Positions 51,325 through 63,874 of a stretch of DNA of 64,000 bases are shown in pieces. A model generated the notes under the pieces. That model was not told the origin of the DNA. It worked only from the letters and a program-made list of their open reading frames with translations, and did no database searches. Position numbers and translations under genes: made by a program. The first letter of the stretch is position 1, and every line of letters starts with the position of its first letter. Origin of the DNA: Pontederia crassipes (taxonomy: Eukaryota; Streptophyta; Magnoliopsida; Commelinales; Pontederiaceae). The stretch is taken from assembly GCA_030549335.1 (NCBI GenBank), contig JAUKPH010000022.1:3100001-3164000 (forward strand), read 5' to 3'.

Positions 51325-53344
51325 TAAATTTCAATGACGCATATTCAACTTAGGGGTATTGTCATTTGTAATAATTTAGAAATGTTTCAACTACCGTAAT
51401 TGCGATTGGTTATCACTTGTTAATCAATGGAATTATTGATGATGCACCACTATATGAATGGCTAGTAGCACTGTACCAACTTTCTCCATGTCATATTTAA
51501 AAAAAAAAAATGTAACGTCAGTTTTTTATCATTCAACTTTTTATCATCATAAAAGGTTTACAACAACAACAAAATCTTATCCCATTAGGTGGGATCGGTT
51601 ACATGAATCATACGATGCCATTAGCTTTATTAGTAATCAAACCTTTCGGTATATTATTCACCAATAGATCTTGCTCTATTAGTTCGTCAAGTGTCCGTCT
51701 TGGCCTCCCTCTCCCTCTTTTAATCGGACTTCAGATTATTTGATCTACTCTTCTTACTGACGCATCTAATGGTCTTCTCTGAAGATGACCAAACCATCTC
51801 AAACGATTTTTTACCATTTTCTCACCAATAGAAGCCACTCCGACTCGTTCACGTATATGATCATTCCTAATCTTATCTAATCTTGTATGATCACACATCC
51901 ATCTCAACATCCTCATTTCGGCTACCCTCACATTACGTTCATGTTGTCCCTTCATAGTCTAACATTCACTATCATATAACACTGTCGATCTTATAGCAGT
52001 ACGATAGAATTTTCCTTTAACTTTATTGGGTACTTTTCTATCACAAAGAACTCCAGTGACTTTCCTCCACTTACACCAATCAGCTTGAATTCTATGATTA
52101 ACATCGTCATCAATCTCACCATCTTGTCTTACGATTGATCCTAAATATTTAAAATTTGTCACTTGAGAAATTATATTCTCTCCTAACCTAACTTCCAAAT
52201 CGTCTCTAAGTTATTTATTTGTGAAATTATTATGCATATATTCTGTTTTATTCATACTTAAACGAAAATTCTTTGACTCCAACGTATCATCATAAAAGAT
52301 TTAAACTAATAAAAAATATAATAAAATATTAATAAATAAAAAATAAAAGTTAAAGCACTTGAGTTGATTCGGCACAATTTGGGCATGGCTTAAGCCGGGT
52401 CGTTCAGTTTATATGTGTATTAAATATATAATATTATAATAAGAAATAATTATTAAATTAGGGAAATAAAAAATAGAAATAAATATTGATTATAGCTTTT
52501 GTCCTAAAATTTGGACTAATAAGAACATTATATAAAAATATTTTTATATATAATATAGTTATAATGTATGATTAAAAATTTAAATACATAAAAAAAATTA
52601 TGCATCATGTGGCCAAGCCAGGCTCATGTGAAATTGTGCCCAGCACCCCCATTGGACAGCTCGGTACATTTTGTTCCTGGCCCGATGAAATTTTGTGCAA
52701 ACACAAGAAGTCCACCCGACCATTCCTCACGCCCTCTAATGTGTTCAAGAAATTACAATATAAGAGTTGTATCTTTTTTCAATGTTTATTTATTTATCAT
52801 TTAAAATGGATATGGAGAAAATATTGATGCGATAGTATTTTTTTAAAAAAGGAATTGAATGGCTACAAAACTTAAATATTTCTTAAACACTTTTTATTTT
52901 TTTATTATATTTTTTAGCCTTTTAATTTTTTTAAATAATTATAATTATTGAGATTTTTGACAAGTTTAATAAGAGGTTGCTTACCATAAAAGAGTTATCA
53001 CTCTAATGATAATTAATTTTTCATATTATATTATTTATTATTATTATTTAATTTAATTTTTTTAATTATTTTATTTTTTAATGATGAATGCGATTGAAAT
53101 TTTGAAAAGTTAAATGAAGAAACTTTGAAATATTGAATGATCATATAGATATAAAATTAAGTTTGAGTAAAGAAGAGATTAAAAAATGATAACATGATAT
53201 TTTTATTTTTTTTAAAAAATATTTAACATGGAAAGGAAAGAAAATACTAATATGGTGTCACGTTAGCATTCACGTTAGTACCACGTAAACAAATCCATGG
53301 CAACATTACCATCTTTTAAATATTGATTCATTCAATCATGAATC
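51325..53344. mobile_element. Foldback element F2, containing LINE copy 3
   Basis: Second copy of the F1 family. The left arm from about 51325 (TTTCAATGACGCATATTCAA, then GGTTATCACTTGTTAATCAA) and the right-side segments 53090-53320 (GAAAGGAAAGAAAATACTAA, CACGTTAGTACCACGTAAAC) match F1. The middle 52380-52700 resembles F1's middle near 34200-34500. An RTE LINE is inserted at 51561-52287, and element E begins at 53345 within its right arm, so F2 predates both. The element's outer right end is not in the window. Confidence 0.55.
51561..52287 (-). mobile_element. RTE-type LINE, 5'-truncated, copy 3
   Basis: About 727 bp with a short CAACAACAAC tail at 51561 and flanking duplications of about 16-19 bp (CATCATAAAAGGTTTA left, CATCATAAAAGATTTA right). 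It encodes the same C-terminal RTE region as copy 2 but in two frames. Stop codons are present, so it is older than copy 2. Its 5' end is within about 12 bp of copy 2's. Confidence 0.85.
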
Positions 53345-53929
53345 TGTAATGCCCCCAAAATCGCCCCTCTTGTTACGTAGGCAGTCAGATTGATCCCGGG
53401 AGCGCTACACTGTCTATTGCACTATTGACCATGACCACTCAACAAAATAGCATACGTGGCACTAATATAATAAGAAAATATAATAAAGGACTTTAATGCG
53501 GAAGTTCAATAGTTAGAATATCAAAGACATAGTTCACCCACGCATGTGATAACAAGATGATAAGAGATTATAAATCTCAATAAGTTCAATAAAGCAAAAG
53601 AAGTCTGATAAGCGGAAAACATGATGTCTATGGATAACAATGACAAATCATAACGCTGAATTCGATTGAGGCAATTTATCAGTCATGTGCAGCATCCTCC
53701 AAGCTTTGTGCTCTCCAACATCTCATCAGTTAGCGTTCTCACCTGCAAAATCCCATTGCAGGGTAATCAAATATCCATGAGCAAGAAGCCCAGTACAATA
53801 GCCAATAGACGTGAAATAAGGATCAATGATAAATCTTGAAATCAATGTATAAATCTAAGACAATATCAATGTCTATGCTTTATTCTTTACTATAACTATT
53901 CTTTGTCTTTATTCTGCATAATCTTTACT

Positions 53930-54085
53930 ATACCATGTTCCATACTTTACTGTACTTTACTTTACAGTACTCTGCTTTACGTTGCTTTACATTTCAGTAC
54001 TCTGCTTTGCATTGCTTTACTTTACAATACTCTTCTTTACATTAATTTACATCTCATTGCTTTACTGTGAGTTGCACTATGTCTT
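53930..54085. repeat. CTTTAC-type degenerate tandem repeat in E's 3' LTR
   Basis: Repeating blocks of TACTTTACTTTACAGTACT and CTGCTTTACGTTG. The 5' LTR has the corresponding block at 63130-63270. Confidence 0.7.
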
Positions 54086-54689
54086 TTACATTACTAAGAT
54101 ATTCTTAAAGTTAGTTGTCCTATGCGAGCTCGGTTTTATTAGGTTGGGATGCTAGGAGTGCCTCTCTGAATCTCTGAATGCCTTTAAGTCCATAAAGGAA
54201 AAAAGGGGTGGGTGTTAATACCTCACCCAATTCGGAAGGTAGGTGAAAGAATTCCTACAATTCAAGAACAATGGTCAATTAAGAAATCCGTAGGTTCACT
54301 GTCTCCTCAGCTAGCTACTTATTCCTCTGGCACAATACAATAATCTCTGGGGGAAGGAGTGTGACCATTGCATCACCCTTCATTCGAGATGCAGGTGGGA
54401 GAAGACCTAAAATCTCAAGAATAGTGGTTATTGAAGACAGTAGCTTCGCTGTCCCCTCAGCTAACTACCTATCCCTCTTCTGCTTTAACTCTGATCTTTG
54501 CTTTAACTTTGGGGCGGCACATAGCAATCTCATATATTTGTCTTTACATTATTTATCTTTGATTATCATGACATCTACGATTCAGAACTCAACTGGGAGT
54601 TAATCTCTGTACGATAGGACTCAACCAATATAGGTGAATTGGTTAGAGTTTCAGATTCAGATTTAAAATCATCATTTGATTCACTGTCG

Positions 54690-55065
54690 GAATCGGTCGA
54701 CCGCTACTGAACCGGTCGACCATTCCTATAGTTCGGTCGATCGGTCCTCTGGGATCGGTCGGCCGTGTTCTTGGTCGAGTGTCCGTAGGTCGGTCGACCA
54801 TACACATAAGGCCGGTCGACCGCTACTCTATGATCAGTTGACCGTCCGGGTGGCCGGTCGACCGGTTGTATAGCCGTGTGGACGCGCACTACGCGTCGGA
54901 TCGGTCGACTGATTGGAAGTCCGGTCGACCGATTTCATAAGAAGATCTGTCCGTTGACAGATAGATCGGTAGATCTTCATGGTGAGGTCGGTCGACCGAT
55001 TAATCTAAACTCGTAAGGGTTCTGTGAGTGGACCGGTCGATCGCTGATAAAATCGGTCGACCGGT
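54690..55065. repeat. GGTCGACC palindrome cluster in E's 3' LTR
   Basis: Eight exact GGTCGACC octamers in about 375 bp plus variants (GGTCGATC, GGTCGGCC, GGTCGACT), about 460-830 bp downstream of the minus-strand TATA at 55520. Same core as the solo LTR at 11105, although the LTR ends and surroundings differ. Confidence 0.9.
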
Positions 55066-55754
55066 CCCTGTGATAAAACAGGATCGCCGGATTTCTCCAT
55101 CGATTCCGGCGGTCTTTCGGTCCTCAAATCAACACGACATGAATACAAAAATTAAAGGTAACACTCTCAGGATCATAATGATATAACTCTTTGCATCAAA
55201 CGATCCATAATTCTTCGTCTAGAGATTTAAAATGCCAAGGTACCTTTGTTTTCGTTCGAACGAGTTCGCCGGCCTATCGCCGTCCGAGGATCACTGGTCA
55301 TCCTTGGCCGGTGTAGGAAGACGCGCTTGGTCCTTGCACACGTCGAGGAAGGGTGCTGGATGTCGAGGATCGCCGGGTGTGTCGAACGATCATTGCGTCG
55401 TACGGGCTTTGGCTCGGTGCACGCCGTTCGCCGGTCGAGAGGAAGAAGAAGACGAGGGGGAAGGGGATCGGCCGGGGTTCCAAGGGAGGCGCAAGGGCGC
55501 TCCCCATCATCCTCTTTATAGCCTCGGCCGACCAAGGGTCGGCCGGAGGCGAAACGACCGTGAAATCAGGGGAGGAATCCCCTGTCGGTCGTTCAACCTT
55601 CCTTTATTTATTTTTTTTAGAATCCAATACGTTACATTATTACCCTCTTAAAAGAAAATTCATCCTCAAATTTGTATAAGAGTTAAGACTTACCGAATAG
55701 TTCAAAAAATTTCTCTCGCATTTCTGATTCTACTTCCCACATTGCTTCTTTTCC

Positions 55755-56880
55755 TTAGTGATGCTTCCATGCTACCTTGACTAGTGATACTCTCTTCTTC
55801 CCTTGTTGGTGTTCTTGGTACTCCAATATCTCCATGGGTTGTTCTTTATATGTCAGATCCTCCTTGAGGTTTGGTTCCTCAATTTGGATCACGTTGGCAT
55901 AATCGTACTTGTACATCTGAAGCAGAGAGACGTGGAAGACGTTGTGTACTCTAGCATATGCTGTAGGTAGAGCCAACCTGCATGCTGAGTCTCCGATCAT
56001 ATCTAAGATCTCAAATGGACCTACATACCTTGGGCTCAATTTTTTCCGTTTACTAAAACGCATTACTTCTTTTGTGGGGGAGACCTTGAGCAGGACTTAG
56101 TCTCCTGCCTTGAACTTATGTTCTCGGCGCTTCTTGTCCGCATAGGCCTTTTGATGATCTTGAGCGGGTCAATTTTTGTAATTCAACGCTCAAGATCTTT
56201 CTTTCGCCCACCTCGCCCCAACATGCCGGGGAGCGACATGGTCGACCATACAATGCTTCAAAGGGAGACATCTCTATGCTAGCATGGAAGCTATTGTTGT
56301 AAGAAAACTCTATAAGAGGAAGATGTTTATCCCAGTTGCCATGCCAATCCAATGCGCATGCTCTCAACATGTCCTCCAGTGTCTGGATTGTCCTCTTTGA
56401 TTGCTCATCAGTCTGTGGATGCAAGGCCATACTATATCGGAGCCTTGTCCCAAATGCGTTCTGGAGACTCTTCCAGAATCTTGAGGTGAATCTGGGATCT
56501 CTATCAGACACAATAGCTGATGGAATCCCGTGAAGTCTAACAATCTCCTGCACATATAAGTCTATCAAACTTTCAAGGGATTGTTTTACCTTAATGGGTA
56601 GGAAGTGGGTCGATTTAGTGAGTGGTCCACTATAACCCAAATGGCGTCATGCCCCTTCTGAGTCCGAGGTAAGCCTATGATGAAGTCCATTGATATTTTT
56701 TCCCACTTCCACTGTGGGATGCCTAGACTCTTCAAGGTTCCTTGAGGTTTCTGGTGTTCCACCTTGACCTGTTGGCACACTAAGCATTTGGAGACATACT
56801 CTGCTATCTCCTTCTTTATGTTTGGCTACCAGAAACTCCTCTCCACATCTTTGTACATTTTTGTACTCCCTGGGTAGATT
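55755..56880 (-). mobile_element. Integrase and chromodomain-like tail of element E
   Basis: Minus strand: PGSTKMYKDVERSFWWPNIK (from 56880) and the zinc-finger Cys pair [16 protein letters not shown], then the catalytic-core stretches [30 protein letters not shown] and [15 protein letters not shown]. The tail follows: [33 protein letters not shown] and [17 protein letters not shown], the chromodomain-like signature of Tekay/Del elements. Integrase joins element DNA to the host. The region is broken. Confidence 0.85.
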
Positions 56881-58850
56881 GCAAATTCTGATATTTAATC
56901 GAGCAAATCAAACTATCTTAAATTTAATCAAAACTGAAGTCCCACAAACTGGTATTCATGCAGATGAGATTAAAATTAGGATGCATTAATATGAAAATCC
57001 TAGACTATTAATCACTTCACAAATTGGTATAGATTAACAAACCACACAGATCTAATTCTCCACACACTAGTTATTAGACCTATGTCAATTTCTAATTTCA
57101 GAATAAATTATTTAATTTAACTAAATAAAATTTAAAATCTAGTAGTTCACAAATTGATAATTACTTAACTCAGAAATTTAAATAATTAAATCAAAAGCAC
57201 TAAACATAATTAAAAATTGATAAAAATCAATAATAATAAAATAAGGGTTCACAGAATTTTCATTCAATAATAATCTCCTAAAAATAAAATACTAAAACAT
57301 GGAGTTCATCCTAGAATTGTAGAGAGATAATAACAAAATAGTAATAATCAGAAGAATTACACCAAGAATAAATCAGGTCCCTTGGATGTCATCGGAGCGT
57401 CTTCCGATCAAATCTCTCTCTCTTGGTTGAAGTCCGCGAAGCTCATGACTCGCTGTGGAAGAAAATCAAACTTCAAAGCACGAATTGGAACGATGGCTTC
57501 CTCCTCTATTAAATAGGTGCGGACGGTGTTCGTGTTGATCACGGTCCTGAATATCATACGGCTGCGTTTAACTTCGTGAGATAAACTTTACATCGTCGAT
57601 AAAACTTTGGTTAATGATAATACCTAATCTGTTTTGCGCCTGATGATAAACTTCTCTTCGTTCTTGGCCAACAAATGATCATTGCCTTGGTTAATGATAG
57701 GTTTTTGCGCCCAACAATCTCAGTCGGTATTATGTTAAGGATAAAACTTTTGGATTTTTGCGGCCAATAAACTTGATTGATGATGTTTTTGCCCCAAGAT
57801 CACATAATAGGATCACGACTGCAAAATCCATTAGTGCCTAATGATAGATAGAATATGAGCCAAAGATAATCTGAATTGCGGTCGATAATCACCTTGCATC
57901 TAAATTGCGCCCGATACGTCCGTAATTCATTTAACTTGATAAAATATAATCTTGAATAATCATGTACTCGACTTTTCCTGAAAATAGTTATCAAAATTTA
58001 ATTAATCCATCCATAATTAAAATAATCAGAGAATTAATAATTAAAATCAATAAATATGGAATTACGACTAAAAGTGACTTAAAATGATGCATGCCATGAT
58101 CAAGTTACAAAAATATTAATTAAAATAATAGACTAGAATATGTTATATTTTGCTTGCATTAAGACCTCACTTGCTGAGAATATTCATCCCGTTCTAACTC
58201 ATATGCCCAAGTTGTTTGTGCCACAACTTGGACTTTTTTAATTCGGATGAACTAGCCATAACAACCATATCAGAGACTGTTTTGCCTTATAATATATACA
58301 ACGACTTCTGTCTAACTGCCTTCAGAAACGTATTATCTCACCATTCATGATCGTGAAGATGCCTCCAGCAACATTGATTTCCCCTTAGAGTCCAAGACTC
58401 CAATGACATCAGATTCTTCTTCAATTGTGGAACATGACCAACATCTATTAGTGTCCTCATACGATTATCATGAGTCTTGATTTGCTCAGAATCAATCTCA
58501 ATTATCTAGCACGACGTATTATTGCCTATGGTGACATTTCCATCATCGGTCTTCTAATAAGATGAGAACCATTCTTTATTCGTAGTCATATGATAGGAGC
58601 ACCCCGAATCAAGAACCCAGCCATCCTCCAAACATTCTTGATCAGAAGCAGTCAGAACCAAATCATCTTCATAATTTTCCATTTCATGGCCTTCTTCTTC
58701 TTTGGATAATCCTTCTTCTAATGACTTGGTTCCTTACAATAATTACAAATGTCTTTGAAATTGGTGGTTTCAAGGCTAGTCTTTATCATCATCGTCTGAT
58801 ATTCCGAGTTTTCTACTTGTGCTTCGATGATTCTTCCAATCATGTCTGGT
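56881..58850 (-). mobile_element. Nested Ty1/Copia fragment in element E
   Basis: Lies between E's RNase H (58964) and its integrase zinc finger (56880). On the minus strand it shows the Copia protease segment WVLDSGCSYHMT (about 58618-58583), then LWHKQLGHMS, the GAG-pre-integrase signature (about 58215-58180). Upstream is a knuckle-like stretch near 58740. The part 56881-58140 looks non-coding and LTR-like. The fragment is decayed and its outer boundaries are approximate. Confidence 0.7.
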
Positions 58851-58963
58851 ATTATACGCTACATCATCATTAACGATCCGTCATGCCGTACTCTTGGTGT
58901 CCACTTGATCAATTCTTCCATAAGTTCAAACCGTCATAGGCACATGTAAGCTAAGGATCCTTC

Positions 58964-60294
58964 TCATTTTCGGCTGAGAGCGTCAGTTACCGAGTTTGCC
59001 TTGCCAGGTTGGTAGTTAATGACAAACTCATAATCCTTCAAGAACTCCATCCAACACCTTTGGCGCATGTTCAACTCCTTTTGTGTAAAGACATACTTCA
59101 AGCTCTTGTGATCAGTGTAAACCACAAATTCTTCTCCATATAAGTAATGACGCCAAAGCTTGAGGGCGAACACTACCGTTGCCAACTCGAGGTCATGCAT
59201 TGGGTAATTGACCTCATGCTTCTTCAATTGGCGGGAAGTATATGCTACTACTTTTCCATGTTGTATCAGTACACACCCCAATCCTGTTCCACTAGCATCA
59301 CTGGAAACTACGTAACCACCGTTGCCCGATGGTAATGCCAGGATTGGTGCTGAAGTTAGCCACTTCTTTAACTCTTAAAAGCTTTCTTCACACTTGGGCG
59401 ACCATGTAAACTTTTCTCCTTTCCTGGTAAGTTTGGTTAATGGCAACGCAATTCTGGAGAAATCTTTGATGAAATGTCTGTAGTAGCTTGCTAAACCAAG
59501 AAAACTCTTAATTTAGGAGACATTCTTTGGCTGAGTCCAATTGGACACTACTTCCACTTTTGCCGGATCTACTGCAATTCTTTCTTTAGAGACGATGTGG
59601 CCAAAAAACATCATCTGTTCTAGCCAGAATTCACATTTGAAAAACTTTGCGTACAACTTCTTCGTTCGCAAGGTTTCCAACACAATCTTCAAATTTTCTC
59701 TATGCTGCTCTACGCTTGGCGAGTAGATGAGGATGTCATCCACGAAGACAATTACGAACTTATCCAGGTGTTCTTGAAAAGTCCGATTCATGAGGTTCAT
59801 GAATGCCGCCGGGGTATTTGTTAACCAAACGACATTACTAGGAACTCATAATGTCCATATCTTGACCAAAATACCATCTTTGGAGTGTCCTCTTCTGCCA
59901 CCCTTAGCTGATGGTATCCACTCCTCAGATCAATTTTTTAGAACACCTTTGCTTTAGATATTTGATCGAATAGGTCATCGATGCGAGGTAGCGGGTACCT
60001 GTTCTTTATTGTGACTTTGTTCAACATTCTGTAGTCGATACAAAGTCTTAACGTTCCGTCCTTTTTTACAAAGAGAATTGGTGCACCCCATGGTGAGACA
60101 CTAATCCTGATGAAATCTTTATCCAGCAGTTCTTGAATCTGGTCATTCAATTCCTTCATCTCTACTGGGGCCATACGGTATGGAGCTTTGGAAATTGGTG
60201 CAGTTCCGGGCGCCACATCGATATGAAAGTCTATCTCCCTTCTGGGCGGTAGACCACTAACATCATCAGGAAACACATCAGGAAATTCCCTCAC
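58964..60294 (-). mobile_element. Reverse transcriptase and RNase H region of element E
   Basis: Minus strand: [20 protein letters not shown] (60294), [35 protein letters not shown] (about 60075-60015), [15 protein letters not shown] (about 59760-59716), [19 protein letters not shown], then RNase [38 protein letters not shown] and ending [10 protein letters not shown] at 58964. Order and motifs are those of Ty3/Gypsy pol. The region is broken. Confidence 0.85.
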
Positions 60295-60337
60295 AACTTC
60301 TATGTCTTGAGGAGTCTTCTTTATTCCTCTATTTTGG

Positions 60338-61956
60338 TCACACTTGCCAGATAACCTCTATATACTTTTTGAAGTAGCTTATGTGCTTCATGGCAGATAC
60401 TATGATCTTTAGTTCTTTCTGTGCAATACCTCTGACTATAACTTTATCTGTACTGTATGTGCCTATGATCACTTTCTTTTGCTTGCACAAGATGGAAGCA
60501 TCATAGGAGGTTAGCCAATCCATGCCCAAGATGATATCATAATCTCTCATAGGGATAATGATAAGATTTGCAGGATGGTTCTTCTTCTCTATTTCTATGG
60601 GTATATTAGGGAGATATTTTGTGGTAATCAGGGTTCCTTGAGGGGTCAGGATGTTCATCTTATGTTCTAAATTCATTGCAGTTAACCCTAATGTTTTGAC
60701 ACATTCTTCAAATATAAATGAATGGGAGGCACCGAAATCGAACAATACTTTTATAGGTAAATCAGCTACGAATAGCGTACCTCGAATGACCTCAGCGTCA
60801 TTCTGTGGAACATCCTCTTCTAAATTGAAGAGTCTTCCTTGCACCAACTGCTGTTGTCCACGTCTTGGACAATTCACTGCGATGTGACCCATTCCACCGC
60901 AATAGTAGCACGCTCCAGACTTCATACGGCATTCCCTAGAGTGGGTCCTGCCACATGTGTTGCATAGAACTCGCTCACTTTGTGCAGGTGGTGCTTGAGG
61001 GGCTCTAGGAGGCTATTGCCTCTACTGCTGGGGTGGGCGCCGTTGCGCCTGCTGAGGGGGTCACTACTGTTGCTGTTGCTGTGGTTGTTGTTGCTGTGGG
61101 GAAGGAGCTTGTTGTGGACGGTATGGCTGTTGTTGTTGTTGAGGGCGGTGATTCTGTTGAGGTGCTGTATATGGGTGATACCGGTTATTCCGTCGTTGGT
61201 GTTGTCGGTTGTTCCCATGAAACTGTTGTTGTTGGGAACTTTGCCCTACATTCTGCTGGACCCTCTTCTCCTTCAGGAGGTCCTGATGGTCCTTCTCGGT
61301 CATGGTTGCTAGATTGACCGCTTCATCCAGGGTTTTGCAATTCCTTGGCCTGGTTTGAGACCTCAGTGCGGGCCTCAATCCATCCACAAAATGCTTCGTC
61401 AGAGCCAATTCGTCCATAATCAAATTTGAGTATTTTTTTAACCGGACGAATTTGGTCTCGTACTGGTCCACTGTCATGGTCCCTTGCTCCACGTGCAGAA
61501 ATTTCTTCTGCTTCAAGTCCTTCTGAAAGGTTGGGAAGTAGTGCGTCTCGAACGCCTTGCGGAAATCTTCCCATTCCATGGTTCTGACTTCCGGAAAACT
61601 GGTGGCCTTCTTTGCCTTCCACATTCCTTTGCATCCTTTTAGAGAGTATCTCCAGCGAATAGGACCCTCTTATTCTCAGGAACATCGAGGATGTCGAATT
61701 TTTCTTCCAATGTTTCTATCCACTGTTCAGCAACCTCGATACCTCCCTCCCCATTAAACGTCGAGGGTTTCGACCTCCAAAATTCTTGCAATGTACAAGC
61801 GATGGGGGCTTGGCATCCCAGTTGCACTGGCGAACCGGGTAAAGGTGGGGAAGGCGGAGGCGGATACAATGGAGGTGGAGGAACAAAATGGGTCTCTCCT
61901 TCGTGATACATCTCATTCTCACTGGTGGACGCTGATCCTCTTCTTTGGGAAGACAT
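60338..61956 (-). mobile_element. gag and protease regions of element E
   Basis: Minus strand: a gag-like start (MSSQRRGSASTSENEM at 61956) with a proline-rich part, then WEDFRKAFETHYFP and KFLHVEQGTMTVDQYETKF. A Gln/His-rich tail and the zinc knuckle CYYCGGMGHIAVNCP (about 60912-60868) follow, then the protease with VLFDFGASHSFIF (about 60757-60719) and IILGMDWLTSYDASI. The Gln-rich tail is simple-sequence DNA (GTT/CTG repeats, 61020-61240). The region is broken and not readable as one frame. Confidence 0.8.
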
Positions 61957-62168
61957 CTATAAAAAGACTATGGCAACGTTTGAGAAAAGTGCATAATCAA
62001 AGATCTTCAATCAAGAGAAAAATCTTAGATCAAAATTGAGACCTCACGGCTCAATTCCATATCCACTAAATCAAAAGTTCATCGCATAATAGAGTTAGCC
62101 AAAAAGACAAAGCTTAAACATTCGTCAGAGGCACACTTAGGCCTTTCACATCAGAGAACTACTCCGTA

Positions 62169-62620
62169 CTAATCATTACGTCGAGAAGGTCCCCCAAGTT
62201 CATTCCTGGGATTCTTCGAAGGATTCGGGCATTCATCTTCATAGTGCCCATCTTGATCACAGAGACTACAACATGGCTTTGGATCTTCTTCTTCTTCGTT
62301 AGGTGACAGACAAATAGGATTGCTGGGGCGTCCTCCTATCGTCCGTAAGTGCCTCCTTTGATTTATTTCCTCCCGTGTCTCAATGGGTAGGAAGTCGTGT
62401 GGAGAGGGCAACTTTGGATCATTACTTCCATGCTCTCTAGATCCAAATGCTCCTGTTCCTCTGGAGCAGGCTGTAGTGGAATTGCATGCCTATCTTCGAG
62501 TTTTGGTGCCTGTACTACTTCCGGGACTGGATGACCTAGTGGGCGTGATCGTACCCCAACTATATGAACAACTCTCGTACCTCTACGTACAACTCTGGTT
62601 ATCATGCGACACGGAGGCAT
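62169..62620 (-). mobile_element. CCHC-bearing open stretch upstream of gag in element E
   Basis: Between the PBS and the gag start (61956), the minus strand has two open stretches: 62620-62363 (basic start, MPPCRMITRVVRRGTRVV) and 62411-62169, which contains CCSLCDQDGHYEDECP, a good C-X2-C-X4-H-X4-C knuckle. Most Tekay elements start gag soon after the PBS, so this is an extra segment: a second gag-like piece, an upstream ORF or a captured fragment. It is not identified. Confidence 0.5.
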
Positions 62621-62810
62621 CTATAAAATAAGTTAACTCAATAATATAAGTATAGTTCACATAAGAACGTACTTATTACTTACTTGAGGAGTGGAGCCGC
62701 AGATACTTGAGAAGCTTGCATATGACTTTACTTTGAGCTGTGTACAATATGAACAATAAAATGCTATGCATGAACATCTACTCTACTATGATCAATGAGA
62801 GAGCCAAGAA

Positions 62811-62827
62811 CTTAGGCTCTGATACCA
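62811..62827 (-). other. Primer-binding site of element E
   Basis: The minus strand reads TGGTATCAGAGCCTAAG three bases after the LTR, the full plant initiator-Met tRNA complement. It fixes orientation and the LTR edge. Confidence 0.9.
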
Positions 62828-62830
62828 AAC

Positions 62831-63874
62831 TGTAACGTTCTCACCTACAATCATAACACTGAATTCGATTGAGGCAAATTATCAGTCATGTGCAGCATCC
62901 TCCAAGCTCTGTGCTCTCCAACACCTCATCAGTTAGCGTTCTCACCTGCAAAATCTCATTGCAGGGGAATCGAATACCCATGAGCAAGAAGCCCAGTACA
63001 ATAGCCAATAGATGTGAAATATGGATCAATGATAAATCTTGAAATCAATGTATAAATATGAGACAATATCAATGTCTATGCTTTATTCTTTACTATAACT
63101 ATTCTTTGTCTTTATTATGCATAATCTTTACTATACCATGTTTCATGCTTTACTGTACTTTACTTTACAGTACTCTGCTTTACGTTGCTTTACATTTCAG
63201 TACTTTGCTTTGCATTGCTTTACTTTACAATACTCTTCTTTACATTGCTTTACTGTGAGTTGCACTACGTCTTTTACATTACTAAGATATTCTTAAAGTT
63301 AGTTGTCCTATGCGAGCTCGGCTTTATTACTTGGGATGCCAGGGGCGCCTCTCTGAATTTTTGAATGCCAGTAAGCCCATAAAGGGAAAAAGGGGTGGGT
63401 GTTAATACCTCACCCAATTAGGAAGATAGATGGAAGAATTCCTACAATCCAGGAACAGTTGTCAATTAAGAAACTCGTAGGTTCACTGTCTCCTCACCTA
63501 GCTACCTGTTCCTCTAGGACAATACAATAATCTCTGGGGGAAGGAGTGTGAGCATTGCATCACCCTTCCTTCGAGATTCAGGTGGGAGAAGACTTGAAAT
63601 CTTAGGAATAGTGATCATTGAAGACAGTAGTTTCGCTGTCCCCTCAGCTAACTACCTATCTCTCTTCTGCTTTAATTCTGATCTTTGCTTTAATTTTGGG
63701 GCGGCACATAGCAATCCCATATCTTTATCTTTACATTGTTTATCTTTGATTATCATGACGTCTATGATTCAGAACTCAATTGGGAGTTAATCTCTGTACA
63801 ATATGACTCAACCAATATAGGTGAATTGGTTAGAGTCTCAGATTTCGATTTAAAATCATCATCTGATTCAGTGT
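62831..63874 (-). repeat. Element E 5' LTR (minus strand), interrupted by D3
   Basis: Homologous to 53345-54690 of the 3' LTR, shorter near its plus-strand left edge. Shared blocks include the CTTTAC repeat (63130-63270). It is interrupted at 63875, just where the palindrome cluster would begin, and the rest of the LTR lies outside the window. Confidence 0.85.

Larger units (their letters stand above)
53345..55636 (-). repeat. Element E 3' LTR (minus strand)
   Basis: 2292 bp, plus-strand ends TGTAATGCCCCC...CGTTACA. Minus-strand TATA box TATAAAG at 55520-55514 followed by a GC-rich leader, the GGTCGACC cluster (54690-55065) and a CTTTAC-rich repeat (53930-54085). Long overlapping open frames on both strands at 55227-55679 are shadows of the GC-rich leader. 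Confidence 0.85.

Noticed and set aside
55227-55679. Overlapping open frames on both strands, up to 139 codons
   Set aside because: They fall in the GC-rich leader of E's LTR and have no recognisable domain; GC-rich DNA has few stops.
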